The notes beneath the pieces were generated by a model. It did not search any database. It was given only the letters and a program-made list of their open reading frames with translations, and had not been told where the DNA came from. Both the position numbers and the translations under genes were made by a program. Shown one piece after another: positions 1-5,062 of a DNA stretch of 6,042 nucleotides (positions are counted from its first letter, which is position 1; each line of letters begins with the position of its first letter). The stretch spans positions 1 to 6,042 of the forward strand of contig DKBG01000272.1 in NCBI GenBank assembly GCA_002451155.1. The letters run 5' to 3'. Source of the stretch: Ignavibacteria bacterium UBA6906. GTDB lineage: Bacteria; Bacteroidota; Ignavibacteria; UBA10030; UBA6906.

Positions 1-446
1 CTGATGTTCTCGGTGCGGCAGTCGAAGGACATGCGCGGAGCCCTGCTGGTTCGGGCGCTGAACTGTGCACGGTAGTTTCCGCGCGCGGGAACGCTCAGGA
101 ACTCGCGGACCTTCCTGCGAAGCACGGACCCCGGGAGCGGGAACGTCATGACCGCATTGGCCCTGCACTTCGCCGCCTCCGTGCGCTCGATCTCGTTGTC
201 GCGGCAGCACACGATGATCGAGACGTCCCGCAGTTTCTTGTCATCCCGGATCTCGGCGCAGAACTGTTGGGCGTTCATCCCCGACCCATACAGCTCGGTG
301 ACGATGAGGGCCGCCTGTTCCTTGCGGTGGATCCTCAGGGCGTCTTCGTTTGAATATGCGGTGAATATCTCACAGCCCGACAGGAACTCGAAAAAGTCAA
401 GTTCAACGTCCTGCTTGACGCGGTCGATGAAGATGATCTTTTTCAT
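1..446 (-). CDS. Receiver-like/PilZ domain protein, C-terminus cut by window edge
   Basis: 148 complete codons are visible from the ATG at 446 down to the window edge. The start is preceded by GGAGG (455-459 on plus) with 8-nt spacing. Residues 1-118 have the pattern of a CheY-type receiver: MKKIIFID at the first strand, then a long central segment (ALIVTELYGSGM), IIVCCRDN, and FPLP near the end. Key residues are altered: D8 is kept, but the usual second acid is R9, the phospho-acceptor site is E51 rather than Asp, the Thr/Ser position is Cys (80/81), and the Lys before Pro is F102. A PilZ domain starts after it: R122-G-N-Y-R126 fits the RxxxR c-di-GMP motif, and 21 residues on, N147-I-(S) begins the [D/N]xSxxG motif. 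PilZ proteins bind c-di-GMP and control motility or exopolysaccharide. I infer a c-di-GMP effector whose receiver is not switched by ordinary phosphorylation. The receiver call is good; PilZ rests on a partial domain. Confidence 0.85.
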   Translation of the reverse strand, partial: MKKIIFIDRVKQDVELDFFEFLSGCEIFTAYSNEDALRIHRKEQAALIVTELYGSGMNAQQFCAEIRDDKKLRDVSIIVCCRDNEIERTEAAKCRANAVMTFPLPGSVLRRKVREFLSVPARGNYRAQFSARTSRAPRMSFDCRTENI

Positions 447-561
447 GACAAGTACCTCCACCCAGCGCACGAGGCGAAGGGCTGCAAGATGAAACAGATG
501 CTGGCTGCGCAGGCGGTTGCCCTGCGTGCGCCGCATCACGCCGATCAGGTGAATAGGTACT

Positions 562-570
562 ATAGTAGCA
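562..570 (-). promoter_or_regulatory. Possible extended -10 promoter for the receiver-PilZ gene
   Basis: Read on the minus strand this is TGC-TACTAT, an extended -10 element (TGN before a 5/6 -10 hexamer). It lies about 115 bases upstream of the ATG at 446. No good -35 box sits at 16-18 bases; TTGAGT (578-583) is too close. The hexamer overlaps a perfect 10-bp palindrome, TACTATAGTA (558-567), which could be an operator or chance. Confidence 0.35.
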
Positions 571-602
571 CAAATCGACTCAATCTTCCACACACTTTTT
601 CT

Positions 603-636
603 GGTCTGACTTTTGCTGGTGGAGCAACAGCAGACC
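603..636. repeat. Nested inverted repeat (stem-loop)
   Basis: GGTCTG (603-608) pairs with CAGACC (631-636). Inside it TTGCT (613-617) pairs with AGCAA (623-627) around a ggtgg loop. The two helices are separated by an unpaired 4/3-base internal loop. No poly-T follows on either strand. Confidence 0.45.
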
Positions 637-722
637 GATGGGAACCACGGATCATTGCTGTACGCACTCTTCGATGAAGGATTGTCGGGGACTAAGAAAG
701 CAGATCGTCAGGACCTCTTGAA

Positions 723-758
723 GGAACGGGCAGATCATGACCAACTCTCGCCCGTTCC
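723..758. repeat. Perfect 9-bp inverted repeat
   Basis: GGAACGGGC (723-731) and GCCCGTTCC (750-758) are exact reverse complements with an 18-base loop. No T-run follows on either strand. It lies about 95 bases upstream of the predicted promoter of the thioredoxin operon, so it could be an operator or an RNA hairpin from an unannotated transcript. Confidence 0.5.
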
Positions 759-852
759 AGACACAAAAGAACGCATCACGAACGCACAACCGCAGAATCG
801 AACCTGATCCAGACCGGCCATCCCAAACCGGCCTTGTCCCTCAAGAAATTAC

Positions 853-882
853 TTGATAATCGGCTTTTCTATGAATTAGAAT
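853..882 (+). promoter_or_regulatory. Predicted sigma-70 promoter of the thioredoxin-DUF4266-DUF3570 operon
   Basis: TTGATA (853-858) and TAGAAT (877-882) each match consensus at 5 of 6 positions, with an 18-base spacer. The implied transcript starts near 889, giving a leader of about 35 bases that carries GGAGG (914-918) before the ATG at 925. Confidence 0.6.
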
Positions 883-924
883 GATTGCTATCTGTTACCG
901 CACTGCTTGTTACGGAGGTTATCT

Positions 925-1482
925 ATGGCAACGGGACATACCCCGGCAAGATCGCGCATACATCCTGTGCTCATCATGTTCAATGCGTTCCTCCTGACCT
1001 GCACGGCGCAATCCGTTGCGATCGCTGGCATGCCGGTCGCTGGCCAACAAGCGCCTGATTTCGTCCTGCCGGGGCTGATCGACACGCAGACGCACTCTCT
1101 CAAGGACCTTAAGGGGAAGGTCGTGCTGCTGAACATCTGGGCAAGCTGGTGCACCTCTTGCAGGGATGAGATGGAGGACCTGATGCTGCTCCAGGAACAG
1201 TACCGTTCCCGTGGCTTTGCGCTCGTAGCCATCAGTATCGACAATTCGCCCTCCTCGGCAGTCGAATTCATGAGACGCATTGAAATGAGAACAAAAAGGA
1301 ATCCGGGATTCCTCCTTTTGTATGACAAGGATAAAAAGGTATCAAGGGACTACCGGCAACGTAGTATGCCCACCTCCTACCTCATCGACCGGGAGGGCAA
1401 ATTAGTGAAGATCTATCTCGGCAGTTTCTCTAAAAGCACGCTGGCCGGCCTGAAAACCGAGATCGAGGAGGCGCTCAGATGA
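925..1482 (+). CDS. TlpA/ResA-like thiol-disulfide oxidoreductase, exported
   Basis: This is a 185-aa extracytoplasmic thioredoxin of the TlpA/ResA (redoxin, AhpC/TSA-like) type. The start is ATG 925, six bases after GGAGG (914-918); an in-frame TTG at 907 lies upstream of and through that site and is unlikely. Residues 12-34 form a hydrophobic signal peptide or anchor ending near AIAG. The family entry motif GQQAPDFVLPGL is at 40-51, the strand VVLLNIWASW at 66-75, the redox centre C76-T-S-C79, and the cis-Pro loop at M148-P149-T with SYLIDREGK after it. The family usually has WCxPC; here Ser replaces Pro, which should shift the redox potential. It is the first gene of a coupled operon, its stop overlapping the next start. 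Family knowledge indicates reduction or transfer of disulfides outside the cytoplasm. I infer the target is the Cys-containing lipoprotein encoded next. The exact substrate is unknown. Confidence 0.93.
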   Translation: MATGHTPARSRIHPVLIMFNAFLLTCTAQSVAIAGMPVAGQQAPDFVLPGLIDTQTHSLKDLKGKVVLLNIWASWCTSCRDEMEDLMLLQEQYRSRGFALVAISIDNSPSSAVEFMRRIEMRTKRNPGFLLLYDKDKKVSRDYRQRSMPTSYLIDREGKLVKIYLGSFSKSTLAGLKTEIEEALR

Positions 1483-1706
1483 AGAGCTTCATTCTCGGTC
1501 TTAGCCTGCCGTTGCTGCTCGGACTGGGAGGGTGCACCGAAAAGCTGGTCAATGTCCAGCCGTACGAAATGGAGTATTTCGCCCAGGACAAGATGCGCTT
1601 CACGCCCCTCGAGGAACGTACCGCGTTCGAAACGCATATTTACAGCATCCGCGAAGCTTCTGCAGGAGGCTCCAGTGGCTTTCAAGGAGGCTGCGGCTGC
1701 CGATGA
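1479..1706 (+). CDS. DUF4266 small lipoprotein
   Basis: This 75-aa lipoprotein starts at ATG 1479, inside the thioredoxin stop (ATGA), seven bases after GAGGAGG (1465-1471). Residues 1-18 are a lipoprotein signal with lipobox L16-G-G-C19. Thr at +2 gives no inner-membrane retention signal, so outer-membrane placement is likely. The mature part is only about 57 residues, with F34-A-Q-D-K-M39, H53-x-Y-S-I-R58-E59 and a Gly-rich end at 70-75 holding C72-G-C74. This matches what I know of DUF4266: a short lipoprotein with a 'Y..RE...GG' segment and a terminal GGxCGC motif. It is typically found beside a thioredoxin and a DUF3570 protein, which is the arrangement here. Function is not established. 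The closely spaced cysteines could bind metal or form a disulfide handled by the upstream TlpA protein. Family assignment is by recall of the motif, not by a search. Confidence 0.87.
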   Translation: MKSFILGLSLPLLLGLGGCTEKLVNVQPYEMEYFAQDKMRFTPLEERTAFETHIYSIREASAGGSSGFQGGCGCR

Positions 1707-2833
1707 CCAGAAAGATCCTGGCCCTTCTCATCGTATGCATGGTGATCCCTGTCTGGCCGGTCCTTGCAGAGAAGCCCCGGGACGGGATGAGCTATATATT
1801 CAGCTTTTACGGCGACAACGGCAAGAACCTGGTGATCGCCCCGTCCGTGAAGCTTTCGAAGAAGCTGACGGACACCTACTACCTCGGTGCGAACGTGGGC
1901 GTCGATGCGATCACCTCCGCCACCATGAACGCTTCGGCGACCCCTCCGCCCGCGGATGATGAAGAGGAGGGCGATGGCGGGAATTTCAGTTTTCGGTTTC
2001 CCCTGTCCCTATGGCTCACCTATGACAAGGACGACGACACCCTGACCGCGGGGGGCTATTATTCTTACGAAAGCACATACATCGGCAGATCCCTGTTCGC
2101 CGCCTACACGCGGCGCATGAACCTGAACAACACGGCCCTCGGCATCGCGTACTCTCACTCCTTCGACAATTGGGTTCCGGATCGGCAGTTGCCGACCGAC
2201 CGACGCAGCGAGCGGTCGCTGGACCTCTCGGTCACCCAGCTCCTGTCGCCGAAGCGGTCGGTCCAGTTCACCTACTCGGCCCTCCGCTCCGAAGGGTTCC
2301 TTGCCCAGCCCACCGACTCCCTGATCACCAACGCGTCCGCCACAATCTACTCCAACTACCCGGAACAGCGGAAAGGGAACGCCTTTGCGGTCCGGTTCGT
2401 CACACTCCTGGACGACCCCACGAGCCTCCATCTTCAATACCGGTACTATCGGGACGACTGGCACATCCGGTCGGACACAACGAACATAGAGCTTTACCGC
2501 GAAATTTCACCATCCCTTATCGTCGGCCTGCGCTACCGGTACTACCGGCAGAGCGCTGCCTTCTTCGCGAAGGACCTAGACCTCTACACGCCGGGCGACC
2601 TGCTGGTGGCCGTAGATTACCGCATGTACGCCTTTCAAAGCAACACGGTCGGCGCCAGCGCCATCCTCAAGCCCTCCGAGGGATTCCTGAGCGGGTTCGA
2701 TCCCGACAGGTTCAAGCTGAAGCTGAGCGCGGATATATACACCACCTCGAAGCACGAGAACATCCAGTACCGCTATCACACGGACCGGTTGACGGGCATA
2801 TTTACGACCATAGCGGTGGATTACGATTTCTAA
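1703..2833 (+). CDS. DUF3570 family outer-membrane beta-barrel protein
   Basis: 376 aa from ATG 1703, overlapping the DUF4266 stop (ATGA). An AAGGAGG (1684-1690) lies 12 bases upstream, inside the codons for the DUF4266 Gly-rich end. The same frame is open back to 1532 but that part runs over DUF4266. Residues 1-22 are a signal peptide (cleavage after VLA, before EKPRDG). The mature chain alternates aromatic and polar residues in strand pairs (for example LWLTYDKDDDTLTAGGYYSY and LRYRYYRQSAAFF) and ends in aromatic DYDF, as in outer-membrane barrels. Near the N-terminus G66-V-D68-A-I-T-S-A-T74 is the DUF3570 signature. It also resembles the Dxx(S/T)(G/S)A(T/S) pattern that ApbE-type enzymes flavinylate on Thr. 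An acidic loop (DDEEEGDGG, 85-93) follows. The operon suggests an envelope redox module; transport or enzymatic function is unknown. No ApbE gene is visible here. Confidence 0.88.
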   Translation: MTRKILALLIVCMVIPVWPVLAEKPRDGMSYIFSFYGDNGKNLVIAPSVKLSKKLTDTYYLGANVGVDAITSATMNASATPPPADDEEEGDGGNFSFRFPLSLWLTYDKDDDTLTAGGYYSYESTYIGRSLFAAYTRRMNLNNTALGIAYSHSFDNWVPDRQLPTDRRSERSLDLSVTQLLSPKRSVQFTYSALRSEGFLAQPTDSLITNASATIYSNYPEQRKGNAFAVRFVTLLDDPTSLHLQYRYYRDDWHIRSDTTNIELYREISPSLIVGLRYRYYRQSAAFFAKDLDLYTPGDLLVAVDYRMYAFQSNTVGASAILKPSEGFLSGFDPDRFKLKLSADIYTTSKHENIQYRYHTDRLTGIFTTIAVDYDF

Positions 2834-3031
2834 CGACAAATCACAGTAGCACAGTATCGTCGGGAGAGTTGTCCGGCCTGTGTCCGATCGAACGATGCAC
2901 ACCTGTCCAACATCGTTCCCCTTGCTCCGCACCCTCCACCCTCCCCTGTCTTCTTGCTCGATGTCAAACAGGAAACCTGCCTCCTCCGAGCATCCCCCCC
3001 CGATTGTCAGGAGATGTCAAATCACAAATGC

Positions 3032-3051
3032 AGACAGGATCTGTCTTTTTT
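3032..3051 (+). terminator. Weak intrinsic terminator-like hairpin
   Basis: AGACAG (3032-3037) pairs with CTGTCT (3041-3046) around a 3-base loop, and the last T begins a run of six Ts (3046-3051). The stem is short and half A-T, so termination would be inefficient. It is the only candidate terminator for the DUF3570 operon, about 200 bases past its stop, and abuts the next promoter. Confidence 0.4.
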
Positions 3052-3053
3052 GC

Positions 3054-3082
3054 TTGCACTCGGCAGGGTCTTGGGCTATACT
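3054..3082 (+). promoter_or_regulatory. Predicted promoter of the 174-aa protein gene
   Basis: TTGCAC (3054-3059), a 17-base spacer and TATACT (3077-3082; 5/6 match). The -35 is weak but the spacing is ideal. It gives a leader of roughly 50 bases containing AAAGGAGG (3124-3131), six bases before the ATG at 3138. Confidence 0.5.
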
Positions 3083-3137
3083 CCGCCCAAACAGGACTGA
3101 TACGGTGTTAATTAAGAGGCGTCAAAGGAGGCAGTAT

Positions 3138-3662
3138 ATGGCACCTACCACGGTCGTCGCCACAGGGGAGTACAAGAACGATTTCTTCTCCATCGTCATC
3201 CATGAGTCCGAGCACCGTCCCGGGAGCTACGTCTTCAGCAGCGGCATCAGCCTGCCGAAGTTCAATCCCCTCTGCTGGGGAAAGACGGGTATCTGCTCAA
3301 ACGCGGCATTCAAGGGCCTCCAGCAGCTCCGGGCCGATGTGTCCTACTTTGCCCTCCAGCGGGGGATCGTGACAAAGAACGCCGCTGCCCCCTCCCCTGC
3401 GGAACAAGGACGCGGGACCGGCTGGTATCAGGAAGACGCGCTCCTGCTCGAGGACGCGTCGCCCGAGGTCGTCCGGGAGATCCTCGAGTTCAGCAGCCGG
3501 AACCTCGTCCAGACGATCCTGACCGCCTGCCATCCCGGCGTCGAGGTCCCGTCCGGACTGGATCCGGAGGCAATGCAGCGCTTCCTCGAATCCCATGGCG
3601 TGCCCAATTACCGGGAAGTGGCTCCGCCGCCGATCGCGAAACCGCAGGCCGCCGATGCATAG
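3138..3662 (+). CDS. Unrecognised 174-aa soluble protein
   Basis: I do not recognise a family. The ATG at 3138 is chosen because AAAGGAGG (3124-3131) sits six bases before it and a promoter lies at 3054-3082; the frame is open upstream to 2880 but that extension is low-complexity and includes the promoter. There is no signal peptide or membrane segment, so it is probably cytoplasmic. The N-terminal half looks like a compact alpha/beta fold (EYKNDFFSIVIHES, then GSYVFSSGISLPKF) with C46 and C53 flanking WGKTGI. A flexible Ala/Pro/Gly linker (82-95) follows. Residues 109-130 are a predicted helix (EVVREILEFSSRNLVQTIL), then a short acidic helix (142-152) and a Pro/Ala-rich tail. It is transcribed alone, with its own promoter and a strong terminator. 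Codon choice resembles neighbouring genes, and the ribosome site is near consensus, so it is a real gene of unknown function. Confidence 0.8.
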   Translation: MAPTTVVATGEYKNDFFSIVIHESEHRPGSYVFSSGISLPKFNPLCWGKTGICSNAAFKGLQQLRADVSYFALQRGIVTKNAAAPSPAEQGRGTGWYQEDALLLEDASPEVVREILEFSSRNLVQTILTACHPGVEVPSGLDPEAMQRFLESHGVPNYREVAPPPIAKPQAADA

Positions 3663-3685
3663 TGCCTAGATTCAACGTAGCTGGA

Positions 3686-3723
3686 GACAAGAAGGCCCGG
3701 GATCTTCCCGGGCCTTTCTTGTC
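3686..3723. terminator. Strong, possibly bidirectional intrinsic terminator
   Basis: GACAAGAAGGCCCGGG (3686-3701) pairs with the arm at 3707-3723 around the loop atctt (3702-3706), with one bulged base. The GC core GGCCCGGG/CCCGGGCC is followed on plus by TTTCTTGT. It starts 23 bases after the stop of the 174-aa protein gene. Confidence 0.85.
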
Positions 3724-3755
3724 CGGAGGCCCAGAACCTGATCTCCGTCATACCC

Positions 3756-3779
3756 TGTTATGTGCAGAAGGGAATAACA
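3756..3779. repeat. Inverted repeat upstream of the small Cys-rich gene
   Basis: TGTTAT (3756-3761) and ATAACA (3774-3779) are exact reverse complements with a 12-base gap, centred about 30 bases before the ATG at 3799. The spacing suits a dimeric repressor site, but 6-bp arms can occur by chance. Confidence 0.3.
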
Positions 3780-3798
3780 TGCTCTCGGAGATGATCCT

Positions 3799-3954
3799 AT
3801 GCTGTGCTGCCCTCTTTGCGATAAACAGCTGGAGACCAGGACGGACCATGGATGGGAGTGCCGGTGCGGGGAGGTGATCCCCTTTGGCCTGGAAAAGGAT
3901 GATGACGAGAACTGCGAAAACTGCCCAATCAGGGATTGTCCGCGGAGAAAGTAA
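3799..3954 (+). CDS. 51-aa Cys-rich zinc-ribbon-like protein
   Basis: A small open frame starting ATG 3799 and ending TAA 3952-3954, with GGAG (3787-3790) eight bases upstream. It encodes 51 residues with seven cysteines: C3-C4-P-L-C7 near the start, C21-R-C23-G-E in the middle, and C39-E-N-C42-P-I-R-D-C47 at the end, followed by the basic tail PRRK. A CxxC pair followed by a CxC-G pair is the pattern of a compact zinc ribbon, and the second cluster could bind another metal. The D/E-rich linker (32-40) separates the two. No signal peptide is present, so it should be cytoplasmic. Role unknown: zinc-ribbon microproteins often bind RNA, DNA or protein partners. The spacing of the cysteines and the ribosome site make chance unlikely, and it is easily missed because of its size. 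It sits alone between a terminator and a convergent gene. Confidence 0.75.
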   Translation: MLCCPLCDKQLETRTDHGWECRCGEVIPFGLEKDDDENCENCPIRDCPRRK

Positions 3955-4045
3955 CACTGCGCAAGGGTGTTTCCAGCGTTCCGGGCCGCGTCCCCCCCGA
4001 TCTACAGGGAAGAATCTAACAGAATAGACTGATCCTGATCTTCCC

Positions 4046-4122
4046 TCGTCAATTCTGCGTTGAAAGGTGCTTCCACGCCGCATACCCATTAAGGATGCGG
4101 ATCAATTCGTCGAATTCTGCGT
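4046..4122. repeat. Near-identical short direct repeat at the end of the small membrane protein gene
   Basis: TCGTCAATTCTGCGT (4046-4060) and TCGTCGAATTCTGCGT (4107-4122) differ by one inserted G. The second copy lies in the last codons of the minus-strand gene. Between them is an imperfect hairpin with CCGCAT (4078-4083) and ATGCGG (4095-4100). It may be a remnant duplication of the gene's 3' end. Confidence 0.4.
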
Positions 4123-4509
4123 CTCAGCGCATGCGGTGCTCGAGGTCTGATCCTCTGCAGCCAGCCAGGGGATCAGCGCATATGGCTCGGACGCGACACT
4201 TGGGTTTGTGTCTGCCAGCACGAAGTTCTCCACAGGGAGCGCATCCTCGGCTGGCACTGTCTGCTGCTCCTCCTCTATCTTCCGGCTGTCCTGTGACGGC
4301 CTGAGCACAACATGGAACCGGCCATCCTTATAGTAGACCGGCATTACGACACCCGCCTCCCGAGCGGCAAGTTTCGCCTGCAGCATTGCCCACTCACTTC
4401 CCGAATCAAAACCCATGTTCATCCCGATCGGATACCCCACCGCAAATCCAGTCACGAGCAATGCCAGGACCAGGACAATCAATAAAATGATCTTCACCAG
4501 AATCCTCAT
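4102..4509 (-). CDS. Small membrane-anchored protein with glycine zipper
   Basis: 135 aa from ATG at 4509 (minus) to TGA at 4102-4104. AGGAGG (4515-4520 on plus) lies five bases upstream. Residues 7-24 are a single hydrophobic segment, either an uncleaved anchor or a signal peptide without a clear cleavage site. Glycines occur exactly every fourth residue at 21, 25, 29, 33 and 37, a GxxxG zipper that continues from the membrane segment into the next helix (GYPIGMNMGFDSGSEWA). That is the arrangement of membrane helices that pack or oligomerise. Residues 39-56 look like an amphipathic helix (EWAMLQAKLAAREAG), then a short beta-like region (VYYKDGRFHVVLRPSQ), an acidic linker and a polar C-terminus. 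I do not recognise a family. It has an extended -10 promoter upstream and is convergent with the small Cys-rich gene. Confidence 0.75.
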   Translation of the reverse strand: MRILVKIILLIVLVLALLVTGFAVGYPIGMNMGFDSGSEWAMLQAKLAAREAGVVMPVYYKDGRFHVVLRPSQDSRKIEEEQQTVPAEDALPVENFVLADTNPSVASEPYALIPWLAAEDQTSSTACAETQNSTN

Positions 4510-4636
4510 GGCTGCCTCCTTCCTTCAGGCAAGCTCTGCGGAAGTACCGCATTCGATCCTCCCCATAAGCGATCTGAACCAGACGAAATTGCCTGCACGG
4601 CATTGTCACCTGTGCGGAACCCCTCTGCGTGCTTTA

Positions 4637-4645
4637 AGTATAGCA
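4637..4645 (-). promoter_or_regulatory. Extended -10 promoter of the small membrane protein gene
   Basis: On the minus strand this reads TGC-TATACT: a 5/6 -10 hexamer with the TGN extension, which can compensate for the weak -35. The implied start is near 4630, leaving a leader of about 120 bases before the ATG at 4509. Confidence 0.5.
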
Positions 4646-5006
4646 ACACTGTCCTTCGATGGGGAGGAGGACAGAAAAGAAATGGCCGTCGAGATCGCTC
4701 TCCGGCCTCAGGATGTTCATGCGGATTCAGGGTCATGTCTTTAATCTTTTTATCTCAGCTCGGGACTTGAGACAAAACAATGCAGTCCAACAGTAAAGAC
4801 CTGACCGTTTTATGTTCGTATTTACAAGGACCGACGACGTTCGGAAAAGAGCAAGCTTGCAGGATATTACCGGTAAGTTTTTCACGACCGACCCTTGCGA
4901 CGGAAGAGGAGGATCCCTTCTTCAGCGCCGGAGCGCACTGGAACAGAATACGCGGCGCCAGGTGAAGAGGGGGGACCGGGATCACGATAGGAAGTGAAAA
5001 AATGGA

Positions 5007-5036
5007 AAGGCCGGAGCGGTGGTCCTCTCCGGCCTT
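5007..5036 (-). terminator. Intrinsic terminator of the RCC1-repeat gene
   Basis: AAGGCCGGAG (5007-5016) and CTCCGGCCTT (5027-5036) form a perfect 10-bp GC-rich stem with a 10-base loop. On the minus strand the hairpin is followed by TTCC and then six Ts. It lies 27 bases past the stop of the minus-strand gene at 5063. Confidence 0.8.
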
Positions 5037-5062
5037 CGTTCGTTCATCGCGTTATTCGTCTG

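Larger units (their letters stand above)
447..924. other. Intergenic region between divergent genes, with two stem-loops
   Basis: About 480 bases separate the minus-strand receiver-PilZ gene from the plus-strand thioredoxin operon. I see no convincing gene: the short reading frames here lack ribosome sites and recognisable protein sequence. It holds the two promoters annotated separately and two clear inverted repeats (603-636 and 723-758). Neither repeat is followed by a T-run on either strand, so they are not typical intrinsic terminators. An untranslated RNA or regulatory leader is possible but unproven. Confidence 0.5.
2834..3137. other. Intergenic region between the operon and the 174-aa protein gene
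   Basis: About 300 bases without a convincing gene, although reading frames remain open through it. It holds an inverted repeat, GAACGATG (2890-2897) with CATCGTTC (2911-2918), a weak terminator-like hairpin at 3032-3051, and a promoter at 3054-3082. The operon upstream has no strong terminator directly after its stop. Confidence 0.5.
4510..5062. other. Intergenic region between two minus-strand genes
   Basis: About 550 bases with no convincing gene. It contains the ribosome site and promoter of the small membrane protein gene (4515-4645), a pair of perfect 10-bp palindromes (GCAAGCTTGC 4851-4860, TTACCGGTAA 4867-4876), and the terminator of the RCC1 gene (5007-5036). The stretch 4650-5000 shows no other recognisable element; short open frames on both strands lack ribosome sites and protein-like composition. 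Confidence 0.5.

Noticed and set aside
148..492. Plus-strand 114-codon frame opposite the receiver-PilZ gene
   Set aside because: Ser/Arg-rich antisense of a recognisable gene on the other strand.
613..807. Plus-strand 64-codon frame in the divergent intergenic region
   Set aside because: No ribosome site, and it runs through both stem-loops; the translation matches nothing I recognise.
1532..1702. 57-codon N-terminal extension of the DUF3570 frame
   Set aside because: It overlaps DUF4266 in another frame; the signal peptide begins exactly at the ATG at 1703.
2170..3111. Plus-strand 313-codon open frame
   Set aside because: Shadow of the DUF3570 gene: Pro/Arg/His-rich translation, and it runs on into intergenic DNA. 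The overlapping frame encodes a coherent beta-barrel protein.
4007..4045. GGGAAGA/TCTTCCC inverted repeat as a terminator between convergent genes
   Set aside because: The 25-base loop and lack of a T-run on either strand make it a poor terminator.
4506..4736. Minus-strand 76-codon frame ending in an ATGA overlap with the small membrane protein gene
   Set aside because: The overlap is tempting, but the frame has no ribosome site, contains the extended -10 promoter (4637-4645) and has an Arg/Pro-rich composition unlike a folded protein.
4812..4997. Plus-strand 61-codon frame (MFVFTRTDDV...)
   Set aside because: No ribosome site or promoter, Arg-rich composition; overlapping minus-strand frame at 4755-4985 is equally unsupported.
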